NCBI GenBank assembly: GCA_023393455.1
Contig: JAEWLJ010000015.1
Span: forward strand, 1-64,000
Length of the DNA: 64,000 nt
Reading direction: 5' to 3'
Source of the DNA: Methanobacteriota archaeon
GTDB lineage: Archaea; Halobacteriota; Methanomicrobia; Methanomicrobiales; Methanoculleaceae
Of the stretch, positions 40,347 through 49,312 are shown piece after piece; within the stretch, counting starts at the first letter, position 1, and every line of letters starts with the position of its first letter. Position numbers and translations under genes: made by a program. Below the pieces are notes generated by a model, which searched no databases, was not told where the DNA came from, and was given only the letters and a program-made list of their open reading frames with translations.

Positions 40347-41639
40347 CTACTCCTGCCAGGGTGGGGTCACCATCGCGGCTGTCAGGTCGTCGATCGTCTC
40401 GGCCCGGCGCATCAGGGCGGCCTCCTTCCCCGCGAGGAGGATCTCGGCGCACCGGGGGCGGCTGTTGTACTGCGACGACATCGCAAACCCGTACGCCCCG
40501 GCGTCCAGCACCGCGATGATGTCGCCGGCGGCGAGTTCCGGGAGCATCCGGTCTTTCGCGAGGATGTCCCCGGTCTCGCAGATCGGCCCCGTGACGGAGT
40601 ACTCCCGCACGGCGGGCGCGTCGGCTTTGTTCGCCGCGACGACCTCGTGGTAGGAGTCGTACATCGTCGGCCGGACGAGGAGGTTGAACCCGGCGTCGAC
40701 GTTCGCAAACGTCTTGTGAGCGGTCTTGACCGAGTTCACTCGCGTCAGGAGGATCGTCGAGTCGCCGACGAGCCACCGGCCGGGCTCGACCCAGAGTTCG
40801 GGCTCGATCCCGAGATCTTTGATACCCCTGAGGAAGACCGGCATCACCGCTCCGGCGTACTCCTCCGGCGTCGGCGCCCGGTCGGTCTCCCGCCGGTAGG
40901 GGATCCCGAGGCCGCCCCCGATATCGATGAACGATAGATCGACCCCGATATCGATGAGGTTGCGGGCGACGCCGATCAGCACCTCGACCTCACGGGCGAA
41001 GGGTTCCACGGCGAGGATCTGCGACCCGATGTGGCAGTGGATCCCGACCGGGTTTACGTGCTCGAGTGCGAGCGCTTCGCGGTAGGCGTCGAGGATCGCT
41101 CCCGCCGGGATGCCGAACTTGCTCGTGGCAAGCCCGGTCGCGATCTTCGGGTGGGTGGGGACCTCGATCGCCGGGTTGACCCGGAAGGCGATATCGACGG
41201 TTCTTCCCTCTTTGCCGGCCGCGGCATCGAGTTGCCGGAGTTCGTCGGGCGAGTCGACTGAGACCCGGATACCCTTCTCGACCGCGAGGGCGAGGTCGGC
41301 GGGGGTCTTTGAACTCCCGTTGAAGAGGAGCGACTCCGGCCGCATCCCGGCGGCGAGGGCGAGCGCGACCTCACCGGCGGAGAAGACGTCCGCTCCCGCG
41401 CCCATAGATGCGAGGGTCTTAAAGACCGCGAGGTTGCCGTTCGCCTTTGCGGCGTAGAGGATGCGGATTTTGGGGTAGTGGGCGGTGAGCGCGCCGGAGA
41501 GCCGTCCGAAGTTCTCGCGGATCCGGTCCTCGCTCGTGACGTAGAGCGGGGTGCCGAATCGTTCCGCGAGGCTCACCGTGTCGTGCTCCCCGATCCGGAG
41601 GCGGCCGTCCCTGACCGTGATGTGCGAGGGGAGGATCAC
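40347..41639 (-). CDS. lysA: Diaminopimelate decarboxylase
   Basis: PLP enzyme converting meso-diaminopimelate to lysine. 430 residues. PLP-lysine in LYAAKANGN; HCHIGSQIL binds the cofactor; the C-terminal half carries CETGDILAKDR with the catalytic Cys of the adjacent subunit and AGAYGFAMSSQYNSRPR. The ATG at 41639 overlaps the dapL stop as ATGA, so the two final lysine-pathway steps are translationally coupled. Confidence 0.96.
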   Translation of the reverse strand: MILPSHITVRDGRLRIGEHDTVSLAERFGTPLYVTSEDRIRENFGRLSGALTAHYPKIRILYAAKANGNLAVFKTLASMGAGADVFSAGEVALALAAGMRPESLLFNGSSKTPADLALAVEKGIRVSVDSPDELRQLDAAAGKEGRTVDIAFRVNPAIEVPTHPKIATGLATSKFGIPAGAILDAYREALALEHVNPVGIHCHIGSQILAVEPFAREVEVLIGVARNLIDIGVDLSFIDIGGGLGIPYRRETDRAPTPEEYAGAVMPVFLRGIKDLGIEPELWVEPGRWLVGDSTILLTRVNSVKTAHKTFANVDAGFNLLVRPTMYDSYHEVVAANKADAPAVREYSVTGPICETGDILAKDRMLPELAAGDIIAVLDAGAYGFAMSSQYNSRPRCAEILLAGKEAALMRRAETIDDLTAAMVTPPWQE

Positions 41640-42784
41640 AGATCGATCCCCCGCATCCGGTCGACCGCCTCGTTGATCCGCTCGATCGACCGGGTGATCG
41701 CGAACCGGACGAACCCTTCGCCGTTCTTCCCGAACCCGACGCCCGGCGTCGCGACGATCCCGGCCTTATCGAGGAGTTGTGCAGAGAACGCCATGCAGTC
41801 GTCGACCGGCGCCCAGACGTAGAAGGTGGCCTTCGGTGCCGTGACGTCGAGCCCGAGTTCGGAGAGCCCCTTCACGAGAACGTCCCGGCGCTCCTGGTAG
41901 ATCGAGCAGGCCTTCGCCACGCAGTCCTGCGGGCCGGTCAGCGCGGCGATTGCGGCGTGTTGGATGGCGTCGAACGCCCCCGAATCGACGTTGGTCTTGA
42001 CCCGGCCGAGTCCTGCGACGATATTGGGGTTGCCGCAGGCCATCCCGATCCGCCACCCGGTCATGTTGTAGGTCTTCGAGAGCGAGTGCATCTCGATACC
42101 GACCTCCATCGCGCCGTCGGCCTCGAGGAACGAGGGTGCCTTGTAACCGTCGAAGGTGATCTCGGAGTAGGCGTTGTCGTGGACGACGACGATCTCGTGC
42201 TCCCGCGCAAACTCGACGACCTCCTCAAAGAACGAGAGGGGCGCGATGGCCGCCGTCGGGTTGTTCGGGTAGTTGATGAACATCAACTTCGCCTGTTTCA
42301 CGACGTCGGCGGGGATATCCTCGAGCACCGGGAGGAAGTCGTTCTCCGCCCGGATGGGGAGTTCGTGGACTCTCCCTTCGGCAAAGAGCGTAGAGGTCTT
42401 GTAGACGGGGTAGCCCGGGTCGGCGGCGAGGACGACCTCGCCGGGGTTGACGAAGGCCTCGGCGATGTGCGCGATACCCTCTTTTGAGCCGATGAGCGCG
42501 AGGGTCTCCTTCTTCGCGTCGAGGTCGACCCCGAACCGGTTCCGGTACCACTCCGCCACCGCCTCGCGGTAGGCGAGCATCCCGGTGTAGGAGGGGTAGT
42601 GGTGGTTCTTCGGGTCGCGTGCCGCGGTGCAGAGCGCCTCCACGATATGCGGCGGGGTGGGGAGGTCGGGGTCACCGACCCCGAGGTCGATGACGTCGAC
42701 ACCCTGGCGCCGTTTCTCCTCTTTCATCTCGTCGATGCGGGCAAAAAGGTAAGGGGGAAGGTTATCCATCCGTCTCGAATACAT
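41636..42784 (-). CDS. dapL: LL-diaminopimelate aminotransferase
   Basis: Converts tetrahydrodipicolinate directly to LL-diaminopimelate using glutamate. 382 residues. MDNLPPYLFARIDEMKEEKRRQGVDVIDLGVGDPDLPTP opens the protein as in DapL; PLP-Lys in SLSKTYNMTGWRIG; FINYPNNPTAAI and FGKNGEGFVRFAI near substrate. Start taken at MYSRRMDN (ATG at 42784) because homologues begin about five residues before the LPPYLF segment. First gene of dapL-lysA(-rpa). Divergent from nifS. Confidence 0.94.
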   Translation of the reverse strand: MYSRRMDNLPPYLFARIDEMKEEKRRQGVDVIDLGVGDPDLPTPPHIVEALCTAARDPKNHHYPSYTGMLAYREAVAEWYRNRFGVDLDAKKETLALIGSKEGIAHIAEAFVNPGEVVLAADPGYPVYKTSTLFAEGRVHELPIRAENDFLPVLEDIPADVVKQAKLMFINYPNNPTAAIAPLSFFEEVVEFAREHEIVVVHDNAYSEITFDGYKAPSFLEADGAMEVGIEMHSLSKTYNMTGWRIGMACGNPNIVAGLGRVKTNVDSGAFDAIQHAAIAALTGPQDCVAKACSIYQERRDVLVKGLSELGLDVTAPKATFYVWAPVDDCMAFSAQLLDKAGIVATPGVGFGKNGEGFVRFAITRSIERINEAVDRMRGIDL

Positions 42785-42897
42785 TATCAGGTATTGCGCA
42801 CGGAAGCCTATGTATTTTCTCACTCCGTTTTTTGGCCCCCGGGCGCCCCCTGACCGGTAACGCTGATACGCTACCGGAGCGAACGTTGTACCCGGAT

Positions 42898-44097
42898 ATG
42901 AACGACCAGGTAGAGCGTCCTGTGTATATGGATCACGCGGCGACGACATTCATGAGACCCGAGGTCGTCGCGGCGATGGCCCCGTACCTCTCGCAGCACT
43001 TCGGCAACCCCTCCTCCCTGTACCGGTTTGCCGCCGAGCCCCGGGAAGGCATCGAGGCGGCGCGGAGGCAGGTGGCGGCGGCGATCGGCGCTGGACCGGC
43101 GGAGATCTTCTTCACCGCGGGAGGCACGGAGGCCGACAACTGGGCGATAAAAGGCGTCGCTCTTGCGAACCGGGCGCGCGGCAACCATATCGTCACCTCC
43201 GCGATCGAGCACCACGCCGTCCTCCACGCCTGCGAGTGGCTGGAGAAGCAGGGGTTCTCGGTCACCTACCTCCCCGTCGATGAGTTCGGGAGGGTGGATC
43301 CGGGCGACGTCGAAGCGGCGATCACCGATGCGACGATCCTCGTCTCGGTGATGACGGCAAACAACGAGATCGGGACGGTCCAGCCGGTCGCGGAGATCGG
43401 CCGCATTGCGCACGGCCACGGTGTTCTCTTTCACACCGACGCCGTCCAGGCGATCGGGGCGGTGCCGATAGACGTCAACGCGATGAATATCGGCCTCCTC
43501 TCCCTCTCCGGGCATAAGTTCTACGGCCCGAAGGGGACGGGGGCGCTCTACATCCGGCGGGGGACCCGGGTCGAGACCCTGATCCACGGCGGCGGGCAGG
43601 AGCGGGGCCGGCGCGCCGGGACGGAGAACGTCGCCGGCATCGTGGGGATGGGACGCGCGATCGAACTCGCGACCGCCGATATCGCGGGGCACAACCGCCG
43701 GATAGCCGCGATGCGCGACCGGCTGGTCCGCGGCGTCCTGGACACGATTCCCGACGCCCGCCTGAACGGCCACCCGACCGGGCGCCTCCCGAACAACGCG
43801 AACTTCAGTTTCCGCTACGTCGAGGGGGAGTCGATCCTGCTGATGCTCGACGGCCGCGGGATAGCCGCATCCACCGGGAGCGCCTGCTCCTCGGGATCGC
43901 TCGACCCTTCGCACGTCCTGCTCGCGATCGGGCTCTCCCACGAGGAGGCGCACGGGTCGCTCCGGCTCACCCTCGGCGATGCGAACACGGAAGACGACGT
44001 CGATTATCTCCTTGAAGTACTGCCGGAGGTGGTCGGGCGGTTGCGGGAGATATCTCCGTTGACGCCGCCATCTCCGGGGGTACCGGAGGCAGAATGA
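42898..44097 (+). CDS. nifS: Cysteine desulfurase NifS
   Basis: PLP enzyme releasing sulfur from cysteine for Fe-S cluster assembly. 399 residues. PLP Lys is K207 in SLSGHKFYGPKGTGALY; the catalytic persulfide Cys is C330 in STGSACSSGSLDPSHVL, with the long NifS/IscS-type loop. ATG at 42898 precedes the conserved VYMDHAATT. The stop overlaps the nifU ATG (ATGA). First gene of an apparent six-gene operon. Confidence 0.95.
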   Translation: MNDQVERPVYMDHAATTFMRPEVVAAMAPYLSQHFGNPSSLYRFAAEPREGIEAARRQVAAAIGAGPAEIFFTAGGTEADNWAIKGVALANRARGNHIVTSAIEHHAVLHACEWLEKQGFSVTYLPVDEFGRVDPGDVEAAITDATILVSVMTANNEIGTVQPVAEIGRIAHGHGVLFHTDAVQAIGAVPIDVNAMNIGLLSLSGHKFYGPKGTGALYIRRGTRVETLIHGGGQERGRRAGTENVAGIVGMGRAIELATADIAGHNRRIAAMRDRLVRGVLDTIPDARLNGHPTGRLPNNANFSFRYVEGESILLMLDGRGIAASTGSACSSGSLDPSHVLLAIGLSHEEAHGSLRLTLGDANTEDDVDYLLEVLPEVVGRLREISPLTPPSPGVPEAE

Positions 44098-44531
44098 TGT
44101 ATACCGATAGAGTGATTGAAGAGTTCACAAACCCCCAGAACGTCGGCGAACTCGCCGACGCCGATGGTTTCGGCGAGGTGGGGAGCCCGACCTGCGGGGA
44201 TATCATGAGGATCTACCTGAAAGTCGAGGGCGACCGGATCACCGACGCCCGGTTCCGGACGTTCGGGTGTGCGGCGGCGATCGCCTCGAGTTCGGTGGCC
44301 ACCCGGATGATCCTGGGGATGACGCTCGCTGAAGCATGGAACCTCTCGAACGCCGAGGTGCTGGACGCGCTCGGCGGCCTTCCGGAGCCGAAGGTGCACT
44401 GCTCGCTCCTCGCCCCCGGCGCCATCCGGGCCGCGATCAACGATTACCGCGTCCGCCAGGGGCTCGAGCCCTGGGAGAGGAAGTCCTGCTCTGGAGGGGG
44501 CGACTGCGGTTCCTGCCCTAAGAAGGGTTAA
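44094..44531 (+). CDS. nifU: NifU/IscU-type Fe-S scaffold
   Basis: Scaffold on which NifS builds [2Fe-2S]/[4Fe-4S] clusters. 145 residues, single U-domain with the three ligands C36 (GSPTCGDIMRIYLK), C61 (RTFGCAAAIASSS) and C104 (KVHCSLLAP). The C-terminus carries an extra cysteine-rich tail (CSGGGDCGSCPKKG) that is not present in bacterial IscU and might hold another metal. Translationally coupled to nifS. Confidence 0.93.
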   Translation: MMYTDRVIEEFTNPQNVGELADADGFGEVGSPTCGDIMRIYLKVEGDRITDARFRTFGCAAAIASSSVATRMILGMTLAEAWNLSNAEVLDALGGLPEPKVHCSLLAPGAIRAAINDYRVRQGLEPWERKSCSGGGDCGSCPKKG

Positions 44532-44555
44532 ATACGGACATTACGAAGGTAAATC

Positions 44556-44873
44556 ATGGTTCTCCCGGAATTCGTCGTGGTCTTCTGCACCGCCCCCGCC
44601 GGGGAGGCGGAAGATCTCGCAAGAGCGCTGGTCGACGCCCGCCTCGCCGCATGCGTGAACGTCACCGGTGTGCAGTCCCTCTACCGGTGGGAGGGCGCGG
44701 TCCAGGACGAGAGCGAGCGGCTCCTCATCGTGAAGACAGAGCACCGCCTGCTCGTTCCGCTCATCGAGCGGATACAAGAACTGCACAGTTACGACCTCCC
44801 CGAGATCATCGCGATGCCCATCGTCGGTGGCTCCGCCCCATACCTCGACTGGATACGGGGGGAGACGGCCTGA
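44556..44873 (+). CDS. cutA: CutA1 divalent-cation tolerance protein
   Basis: 105-residue ferredoxin-fold trimer found across all domains. VVVFCTAPAGEAEDLARALVDARLAACVNVT and YRWEGAVQDESERLLIVKTEHRLLVPL are signature elements. Linked to copper tolerance in bacteria, but the true role is unknown; in this operon it might assist metal supply for Fe-S or formate dehydrogenase maturation. Its stop overlaps the fdhD ATG by one base. Confidence 0.93.
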   Translation: MVLPEFVVVFCTAPAGEAEDLARALVDARLAACVNVTGVQSLYRWEGAVQDESERLLIVKTEHRLLVPLIERIQELHSYDLPEIIAMPIVGGSAPYLDWIRGETA

Positions 44874-45622
44874 TGGAGATCGTCCGGCGCACCGGCATCC
44901 AGGTGACGGGCGAGGGCGCGCAGGAGGTGAGCGACTCGATCATCGTCGAGGGCCGCGTCCGGCTCTTCCTGAACGGCGACCTCCTGGCGACCCTGGTGGC
45001 GAGCCACGACCGTCTCGACGACCTCGGGGCGGGGTTCGTCATCAGCGAGGGGATCGTCGATGAGGTCGACTCGGTGAGCGTCTCGGGAAGCGACGTCTAT
45101 ATCACCGCCCCTGCCCGGCGGGATCTCGAACTCGCGACGGAGTCGTCCGGGGGCTCCTGCGCCATCTGCGAGCCGAGATCGGTCGAGTCGTCGATCACCA
45201 TCACGGCGGACGGCATCCGTGCGGTCACGGCGGCGATCGAGTCCGAGACCTGGCAAAAGACCGGCGGCGTCCACTGTTCGGTGCTCTTCTGCGGCGGCGA
45301 ACTCGTCACCCGTGCGTGCGATGTCGGGAGGCACAACACAGTCGACAAGGTCGTGGGCTACGCAGTCCTCCGGGGGCTCGACCGGTCGAGGTGCATCCTT
45401 GGCTGCACGGGCAGGCAGCCGGCGGGGATGGTCGCGAAGGCGGCGAACGCGGGTATCCCGATCGTCGTCTCCCGCGCCGCCACGACCGATCGCGGCATCC
45501 TGACGGCGAAGAACGCAGGGCTCACCCTGGTCGGGTTCTCGCGGGGGGAGCGGTTCACGATCTACACGCACCCCGATCGGGTGCCGGAAGTCCTCAAACA
45601 ACTGGAGAAGACCAAGAAATGA
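44873..45622 (+). CDS. fdhD: Formate dehydrogenase accessory sulfurtransferase FdhD
   Basis: Transfers sulfur from a cysteine desulfurase to the Mo/W-bis-MGD cofactor of formate dehydrogenase. 249 residues. The sulfur-relay cysteines are GGSCAICEPRS; VGRHNTVDKVVGYAVL and GRQPAGMVAKAANAGIPIVVSRAATT form the cofactor-binding region. Location after nifS-nifU suggests the desulfurase partner is encoded in the same operon. Supports growth on formate. Confidence 0.92.
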   Translation: MEIVRRTGIQVTGEGAQEVSDSIIVEGRVRLFLNGDLLATLVASHDRLDDLGAGFVISEGIVDEVDSVSVSGSDVYITAPARRDLELATESSGGSCAICEPRSVESSITITADGIRAVTAAIESETWQKTGGVHCSVLFCGGELVTRACDVGRHNTVDKVVGYAVLRGLDRSRCILGCTGRQPAGMVAKAANAGIPIVVSRAATTDRGILTAKNAGLTLVGFSRGERFTIYTHPDRVPEVLKQLEKTKK

Positions 45623-46095
45623 CGGAGAAGAACGAACAGACCGCACTGCTCCTGCTCGGGTGCCCGCAGGTACCCGTCCAGACGAGCATGGTGCTCTACC
45701 TGGCGCACCGCCTCTCAGAGCGCGGGATCCGGCCGGTGATTGCCGGGACGACGGCAGCACGAAGACTGATGGAGGTGGCCGACCCGGGCCGGCACTACCT
45801 CGGCGAGATGAACGATCTCGACAAGATGATCGACGAGATAACGGAGAAGAAGCGGGACTTTGACCTCTGCTTCGTCTTCATCCACAACGATTCCGGGATC
45901 GCGTATGCCGGGACGATGGCTTACATATCGAAGGCGCGGGTCTATGCGCTCATCTTCGGGGAGCACGCGGAAGAGCTCGCGGGGGAGATTGAGTTCCCCT
46001 GCGAGATCGTGGCGGCGAAGGCCACCCACAACCCGATGCCGCTGAAGCGGCGACTCGAGGAGGTGATGCAGTGGGCGGCTGTCTCGAAGCGATGA
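45619..46095 (+). CDS. DUF1890 protein
   Basis: 158-residue soluble protein of the methanogen DUF1890 family: LLLLGCPQVPVQTSMVLYLAHRLSERGIRPVIAGTTAARRLMEV followed by YLGEMNDLDKMIDEI. Rossmann-like alternation. Cys at 15 and at 84, 128 might bind metal. ATG overlaps the fdhD stop (ATGA), and the next gene overlaps by 25 bases, so both DUFs are tied to fdhD. Function unknown. Confidence 0.85.
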   Translation: MTEKNEQTALLLLGCPQVPVQTSMVLYLAHRLSERGIRPVIAGTTAARRLMEVADPGRHYLGEMNDLDKMIDEITEKKRDFDLCFVFIHNDSGIAYAGTMAYISKARVYALIFGEHAEELAGEIEFPCEIVAAKATHNPMPLKRRLEEVMQWAAVSKR

Positions 46096-46349
46096 AACCC
46101 GAGATCCTCCTCTCGCAGACGACATTCAAGGATGCGCGGGAGTACATCAAGAAGAACGTCCGGGAGTACTACGAGGTCGAGCCGGGCTACAAGGTCTTCG
46201 ACATCCATATCATCGGTGTCCCGCCGCTCTATATCGGCGTCGAGGGTGAAGACATCATCTTCCCCTACACCAAGCCCTGCCACGGGACGTTCGTGGTGAA
46301 GGTCCCCGGCGGTGCGGAGATAGAGCGGTTGCGGGCGAAAAAGAAGTAA
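46071..46349 (+). CDS. DUF1894 protein
   Basis: 92-residue protein of the DUF1894 family, typically found next to DUF1890. The GTG start at 46071 is chosen because the family begins M-x-C-L followed by ILL...FKDAREYI; an ATG seven codons on (46092) would lose the conserved Cys. The strand-rich GVPPLYIGVEGEDIIFPYTKPCHGTFVVKV is typical. Terminator: T5 at 46360-46364. Function unknown. Confidence 0.82.
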   Translation: MGGCLEAMKPEILLSQTTFKDAREYIKKNVREYYEVEPGYKVFDIHIIGVPPLYIGVEGEDIIFPYTKPCHGTFVVKVPGGAEIERLRAKKK

Positions 46350-46359
46350 TCCCTCTCTA

Positions 46360-46364
46360 TTTTT
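46360..46364 (+). terminator. T5 terminator at the end of the nifS-DUF1894 operon
   Basis: CTCTATTTTTCGG 10 bases after the DUF1894 stop. Confidence 0.45.
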
Positions 46365-46400
46365 CGGTTGAAAAAAGTTTGGGCGCTTTATTGCGCCGCA

Positions 46401-46667
46401 TCAGTCGTAGTCGCGGAAGAGCGCCGGATTCTGGCGTATGATCCACCACCGGCGGATCAGGTAGCCGGCCCCGATCAGCACCAGGAGGGCCCCGCCTATC
46501 AGGGCGACCGTCCCGAGCGGGAAGTCCGGCGCCGCATCGCCGGCTGGAACGGCCTCGGTCTGCGTTGCGGTGGGTTCTGCCGCGCACGACGCCGCCGCCC
46601 CCGGCGCCCCCCTCCCGGCCCCCCGCCCGCGCCAAATGAACGAGGTATAAATCCCCGGAGAGTGGTA
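46401..46667 (-). pseudogene. C-terminal membrane anchor remnant of a surface protein
   Basis: Minus-strand frame ending at the TGA at 46401 encodes a Thr/Ala/Pro stalk (AAEPTATQTEAVPAGDAAP), a transmembrane helix (LGTVALIGGALLVLIGAGYLI) and a basic tail RRWWIIRQNPALFRDYD, resembling the C-terminal anchor of archaeal surface proteins. No ATG, GTG or TTG exists in frame: the open stretch ends in a stop at 46668 and is preceded by a G-rich low-complexity tract. Most likely the decayed 3' end of a once larger gene. Confidence 0.45.
46644..46653 (+). promoter_or_regulatory. TATA box of the sensor histidine kinase gene
   Basis: GGTATAAATC, about 114-123 bases before the ATG at 46767, implies a 90-base leader. 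Otherwise 46350-46766 contains the anchor remnant and no other gene. Confidence 0.5.
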
Positions 46668-46766
46668 CTACAGTAATGAGAGCCCGGCCGTGCGCGGCCC
46701 TGCCTGCGCTGGCCGGGAGACCTGAACCCACACCGGCGGGTATGGGCCCCGGATGCGAGTGATCCC

Positions 46767-48719
46767 ATGAGCGAACCCCTGAACGTGCTGCTGATCGGGA
46801 AGAGCCCCGGCGATCTCCGGGCGATGCTCTGCGACTCCGGGTGCGACGTCGAGTTGATCCACTGCGAGCGGTCCCGGGATGGGCTTACCCGGGTATCGGG
46901 GGGCGGTATCGACGTGGTGCTCCTCGACATCTCCCGCCGCAGGGGGGCGGCGACCCTCGGCCGCCTGCGCCGGGCGGCCCCCGGCGTCCCGGTCATCGTC
47001 CTCGTTGCGGCAAAAGACGATCCCGCCGCGCTCCACGCCATGCAGAACGGCGCGCAGGACTACCTGGTCAGGGAGAAGACCGACGCGGAACTCCTCACCC
47101 GGGCGATCCGGCACGCGCTCGAGCGCACAAGGGTGGAGGCCGCGCACCGGCACTCGGCGGCGATGTACCAGAGACTGGTCGAGAACCTCAACGAAGGCGT
47201 CATCACCGTCGACGAGGCCGGCCGGATCACCTTCGCAAACCCGGCGATGGAGGAGATCCTCGGCTGCCCCGCGGATCGCCTGGTCGGTTCGCCGGTCGCC
47301 GGGTTCATCGATCCCGGCAGCCGCGACGCGAACCTCTTCTGCCGGGAGACCGACGAACGGCAGGAGTTCGAACTGGATCTCCTCCACTCGGGCGGCGGGC
47401 GCGTTCATGTCCTCGTCGTCACGTCGCCGGTCACCGACGAGACCGGCAGGTTCCAGGGCTCGATCGCCGGCATCATGGATATCACCGAGCGCAAGCGCGC
47501 CGAAGAGGAGATCCGGATCCGGAACGAGCACCTCATGGTGCTCAACCAGGTCACCGGCGTCACGGCCGCCTCCCTCTCCCTTGCCGGGCTCCTGGAGGAG
47601 TCGCTTGAGAAGACGCTCGAACTGATGCGGCTCGACGTCGGGATCGTCTACATGCTCGATGCCGAGCGGAAACGGGCGCTCTTACAGCACCAGATGGGCA
47701 TCACCGAGCCCGCCCTGGCCCGGAACCGCCTGATCAAGGTTCACCACTGGCCGTTCAACTTCACCTTCATCGCCGGCCAGCCCCGCTACATCGAGCGGCA
47801 GACCGCCTCGAGTTCCATCGAGACGGGCATCCTCCATGAACTCGGGGTCTCCGCTCTCGCCTGCATCCCCCTCGTCGCGGAGTCGGTCGTCGTCGGCGCG
47901 GTCTACGCCGGCAGCCGGACGAAAGAATCCTTCTCCCGCGACGAACGGACGCTCCTCGAGACGATAGGCCAGGAGATCGGGTCGGGGATCCTGAAAGGGA
48001 TGCTGCACAAGAAACTCGAAGCGGCCAACCGCGAGGCGAACCTCTACCTCGACATCATGACGCACGAGATCAAGAACGCCGAGAACGTCTCGAACCTCTA
48101 CACCGACCTCCTCCTCGAGGTCCTGGAGGGAGAAGCCGCGCTCTACGCGAGGAAGATCCGGAGCAGCATCCACCGGAGCGCGGAGATCCTCGGCAACGTC
48201 ACCACCATCCGCCGCGTCCACCACGACTCGCCCGACGTCGCGCCGGTCGATCTTTCCACCGTCATCAGAGAGGGGGCCGCCGCCTTCCCCGACGTCGCAA
48301 TAGAGGTTACCGAGGGCACTCCCGCCCGGGTCTGGGCGGACGACCTCCTCCCCGAGATCTTCACGAACCTCATCCGCAACGCCGTCAAGTTCGGCGGCCC
48401 ACGGGTCAGGGTCGCCATCCGGGTGGAGGACTACGACGGCGAGAGCGTTCTTGTCTCCGTCGAGGATACCGGGCCGGGCATACCCGACCCCGCGAAAGCG
48501 GTGATCTTTCACCGGTTCGAGCGGGGATGGGTCGGGGGATACGGCGACGGCCTCGACCTCTTCGTCGTCCGGACGCTGGTGGAGCGGTACGGCGGCACCA
48601 TCCGGGTGGAGGACCGGGTGGAAGGGCGGCCGGATCTCGGTACGGCGTTCAGGTTCACCCTCCGCGAGGTCCTCCCTGACGGTGACGACGATTACCCGGA
48701 CAGCGAGGAGTGTGAATAA
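46767..48719 (+). CDS. Hybrid sensor histidine kinase (pseudo-receiver-PAS-GAF-HATPase)
   Basis: 650 residues, soluble. A receiver-like domain (1-120) has the phospho-Asp region VVLLDIS but lost the usual acidic pair (IGKSPGDL instead of EDNPxD) and the Lys near its end, so it is probably degenerate. PAS about 128-245 (YQRLVENLNEGVITVDEAGRITFANPAMEEILG), GAF about 262-410, phospho-accepting His in IMTHEIKNAENVSNLY (about 430), ATP-binding core with EIFTNLIRNAVKFGG, VEDTGPGIPD and GDGLDLFVVRTLVERYGG. Signal unknown; no response regulator adjacent. Confidence 0.9.
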   Translation: MSEPLNVLLIGKSPGDLRAMLCDSGCDVELIHCERSRDGLTRVSGGGIDVVLLDISRRRGAATLGRLRRAAPGVPVIVLVAAKDDPAALHAMQNGAQDYLVREKTDAELLTRAIRHALERTRVEAAHRHSAAMYQRLVENLNEGVITVDEAGRITFANPAMEEILGCPADRLVGSPVAGFIDPGSRDANLFCRETDERQEFELDLLHSGGGRVHVLVVTSPVTDETGRFQGSIAGIMDITERKRAEEEIRIRNEHLMVLNQVTGVTAASLSLAGLLEESLEKTLELMRLDVGIVYMLDAERKRALLQHQMGITEPALARNRLIKVHHWPFNFTFIAGQPRYIERQTASSSIETGILHELGVSALACIPLVAESVVVGAVYAGSRTKESFSRDERTLLETIGQEIGSGILKGMLHKKLEAANREANLYLDIMTHEIKNAENVSNLYTDLLLEVLEGEAALYARKIRSSIHRSAEILGNVTTIRRVHHDSPDVAPVDLSTVIREGAAAFPDVAIEVTEGTPARVWADDLLPEIFTNLIRNAVKFGGPRVRVAIRVEDYDGESVLVSVEDTGPGIPDPAKAVIFHRFERGWVGGYGDGLDLFVVRTLVERYGGTIRVEDRVEGRPDLGTAFRFTLREVLPDGDDDYPDSEECE

Positions 48720-48826
48720 CATCCCGTGCTGAGAACGGTGCACCGTCGGCTTTCCGTCGGGGCCCGGGCTGACGACTGCTACCCCGATCAAAAGGCTTAA
48801 GTGCGCGGAAAACATCATTCCCCAGC

Positions 48827-49312
48827 GTGACACCAACCTACGTCCGACTCATCCAGTTCATCGTGGCGATAGGGGTCAGTCTCGCAGCCGGATGGATCGG
48901 CTCGATCTTCACGATGCCGGCGATCCCCACCTGGTATGCCGGTCTTACAATGCCCGCGTTCAGTCCCCCGGCGTGGGTCTTCGGTCCCGTCTGGACGGTG
49001 CTCTACATCCTCATGGGCATCGCGCTCTACCTCGTCTGGAGCAAGGGGTTGGGACATAAGAACGTGCAGATTGCGACGGCGATCTTCGGCGTGCAACTGG
49101 TCTTGAACGTCCTCTGGTCGTTCGTCTTCTTCGGGATGCAGGAGCCGTTCTTCGCGTTCATTGTGATCCTGATCCTCTGGGCTGCGATCCTCATGACGAT
49201 AGTCGCCTTCGACCGGGTCTCGGTGCCCGCGGCAATTCTGCTCGTCCCGTACTTCCTCTGGGTGAGTTTCGCGGCCTACCTCAACTACGGGATCTACGCC
49301 CTCAACCCGTAG
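48827..49312 (+). CDS. tspO: TspO/MBR family protein
   Basis: 161-residue five-helix membrane protein binding tetrapyrroles. WYAGLTMPAFSPPAWVFGPVWTVLYILMGIALYLVW is the signature and QLVLNVLWSFVFFGMQEPFFAFIVILILWAAILMTI the second half. Starts at GTG (48827); no ATG upstream in frame. Roles range from porphyrin degradation to stress response; methanogen function unknown, but F430, cobamide and haem-like tetrapyrroles make a tetrapyrrole role plausible. TATA-like GGCTTAAGTG about 30 bases upstream. Confidence 0.92.
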   Translation: MTPTYVRLIQFIVAIGVSLAAGWIGSIFTMPAIPTWYAGLTMPAFSPPAWVFGPVWTVLYILMGIALYLVWSKGLGHKNVQIATAIFGVQLVLNVLWSFVFFGMQEPFFAFIVILILWAAILMTIVAFDRVSVPAAILLVPYFLWVSFAAYLNYGIYALNP

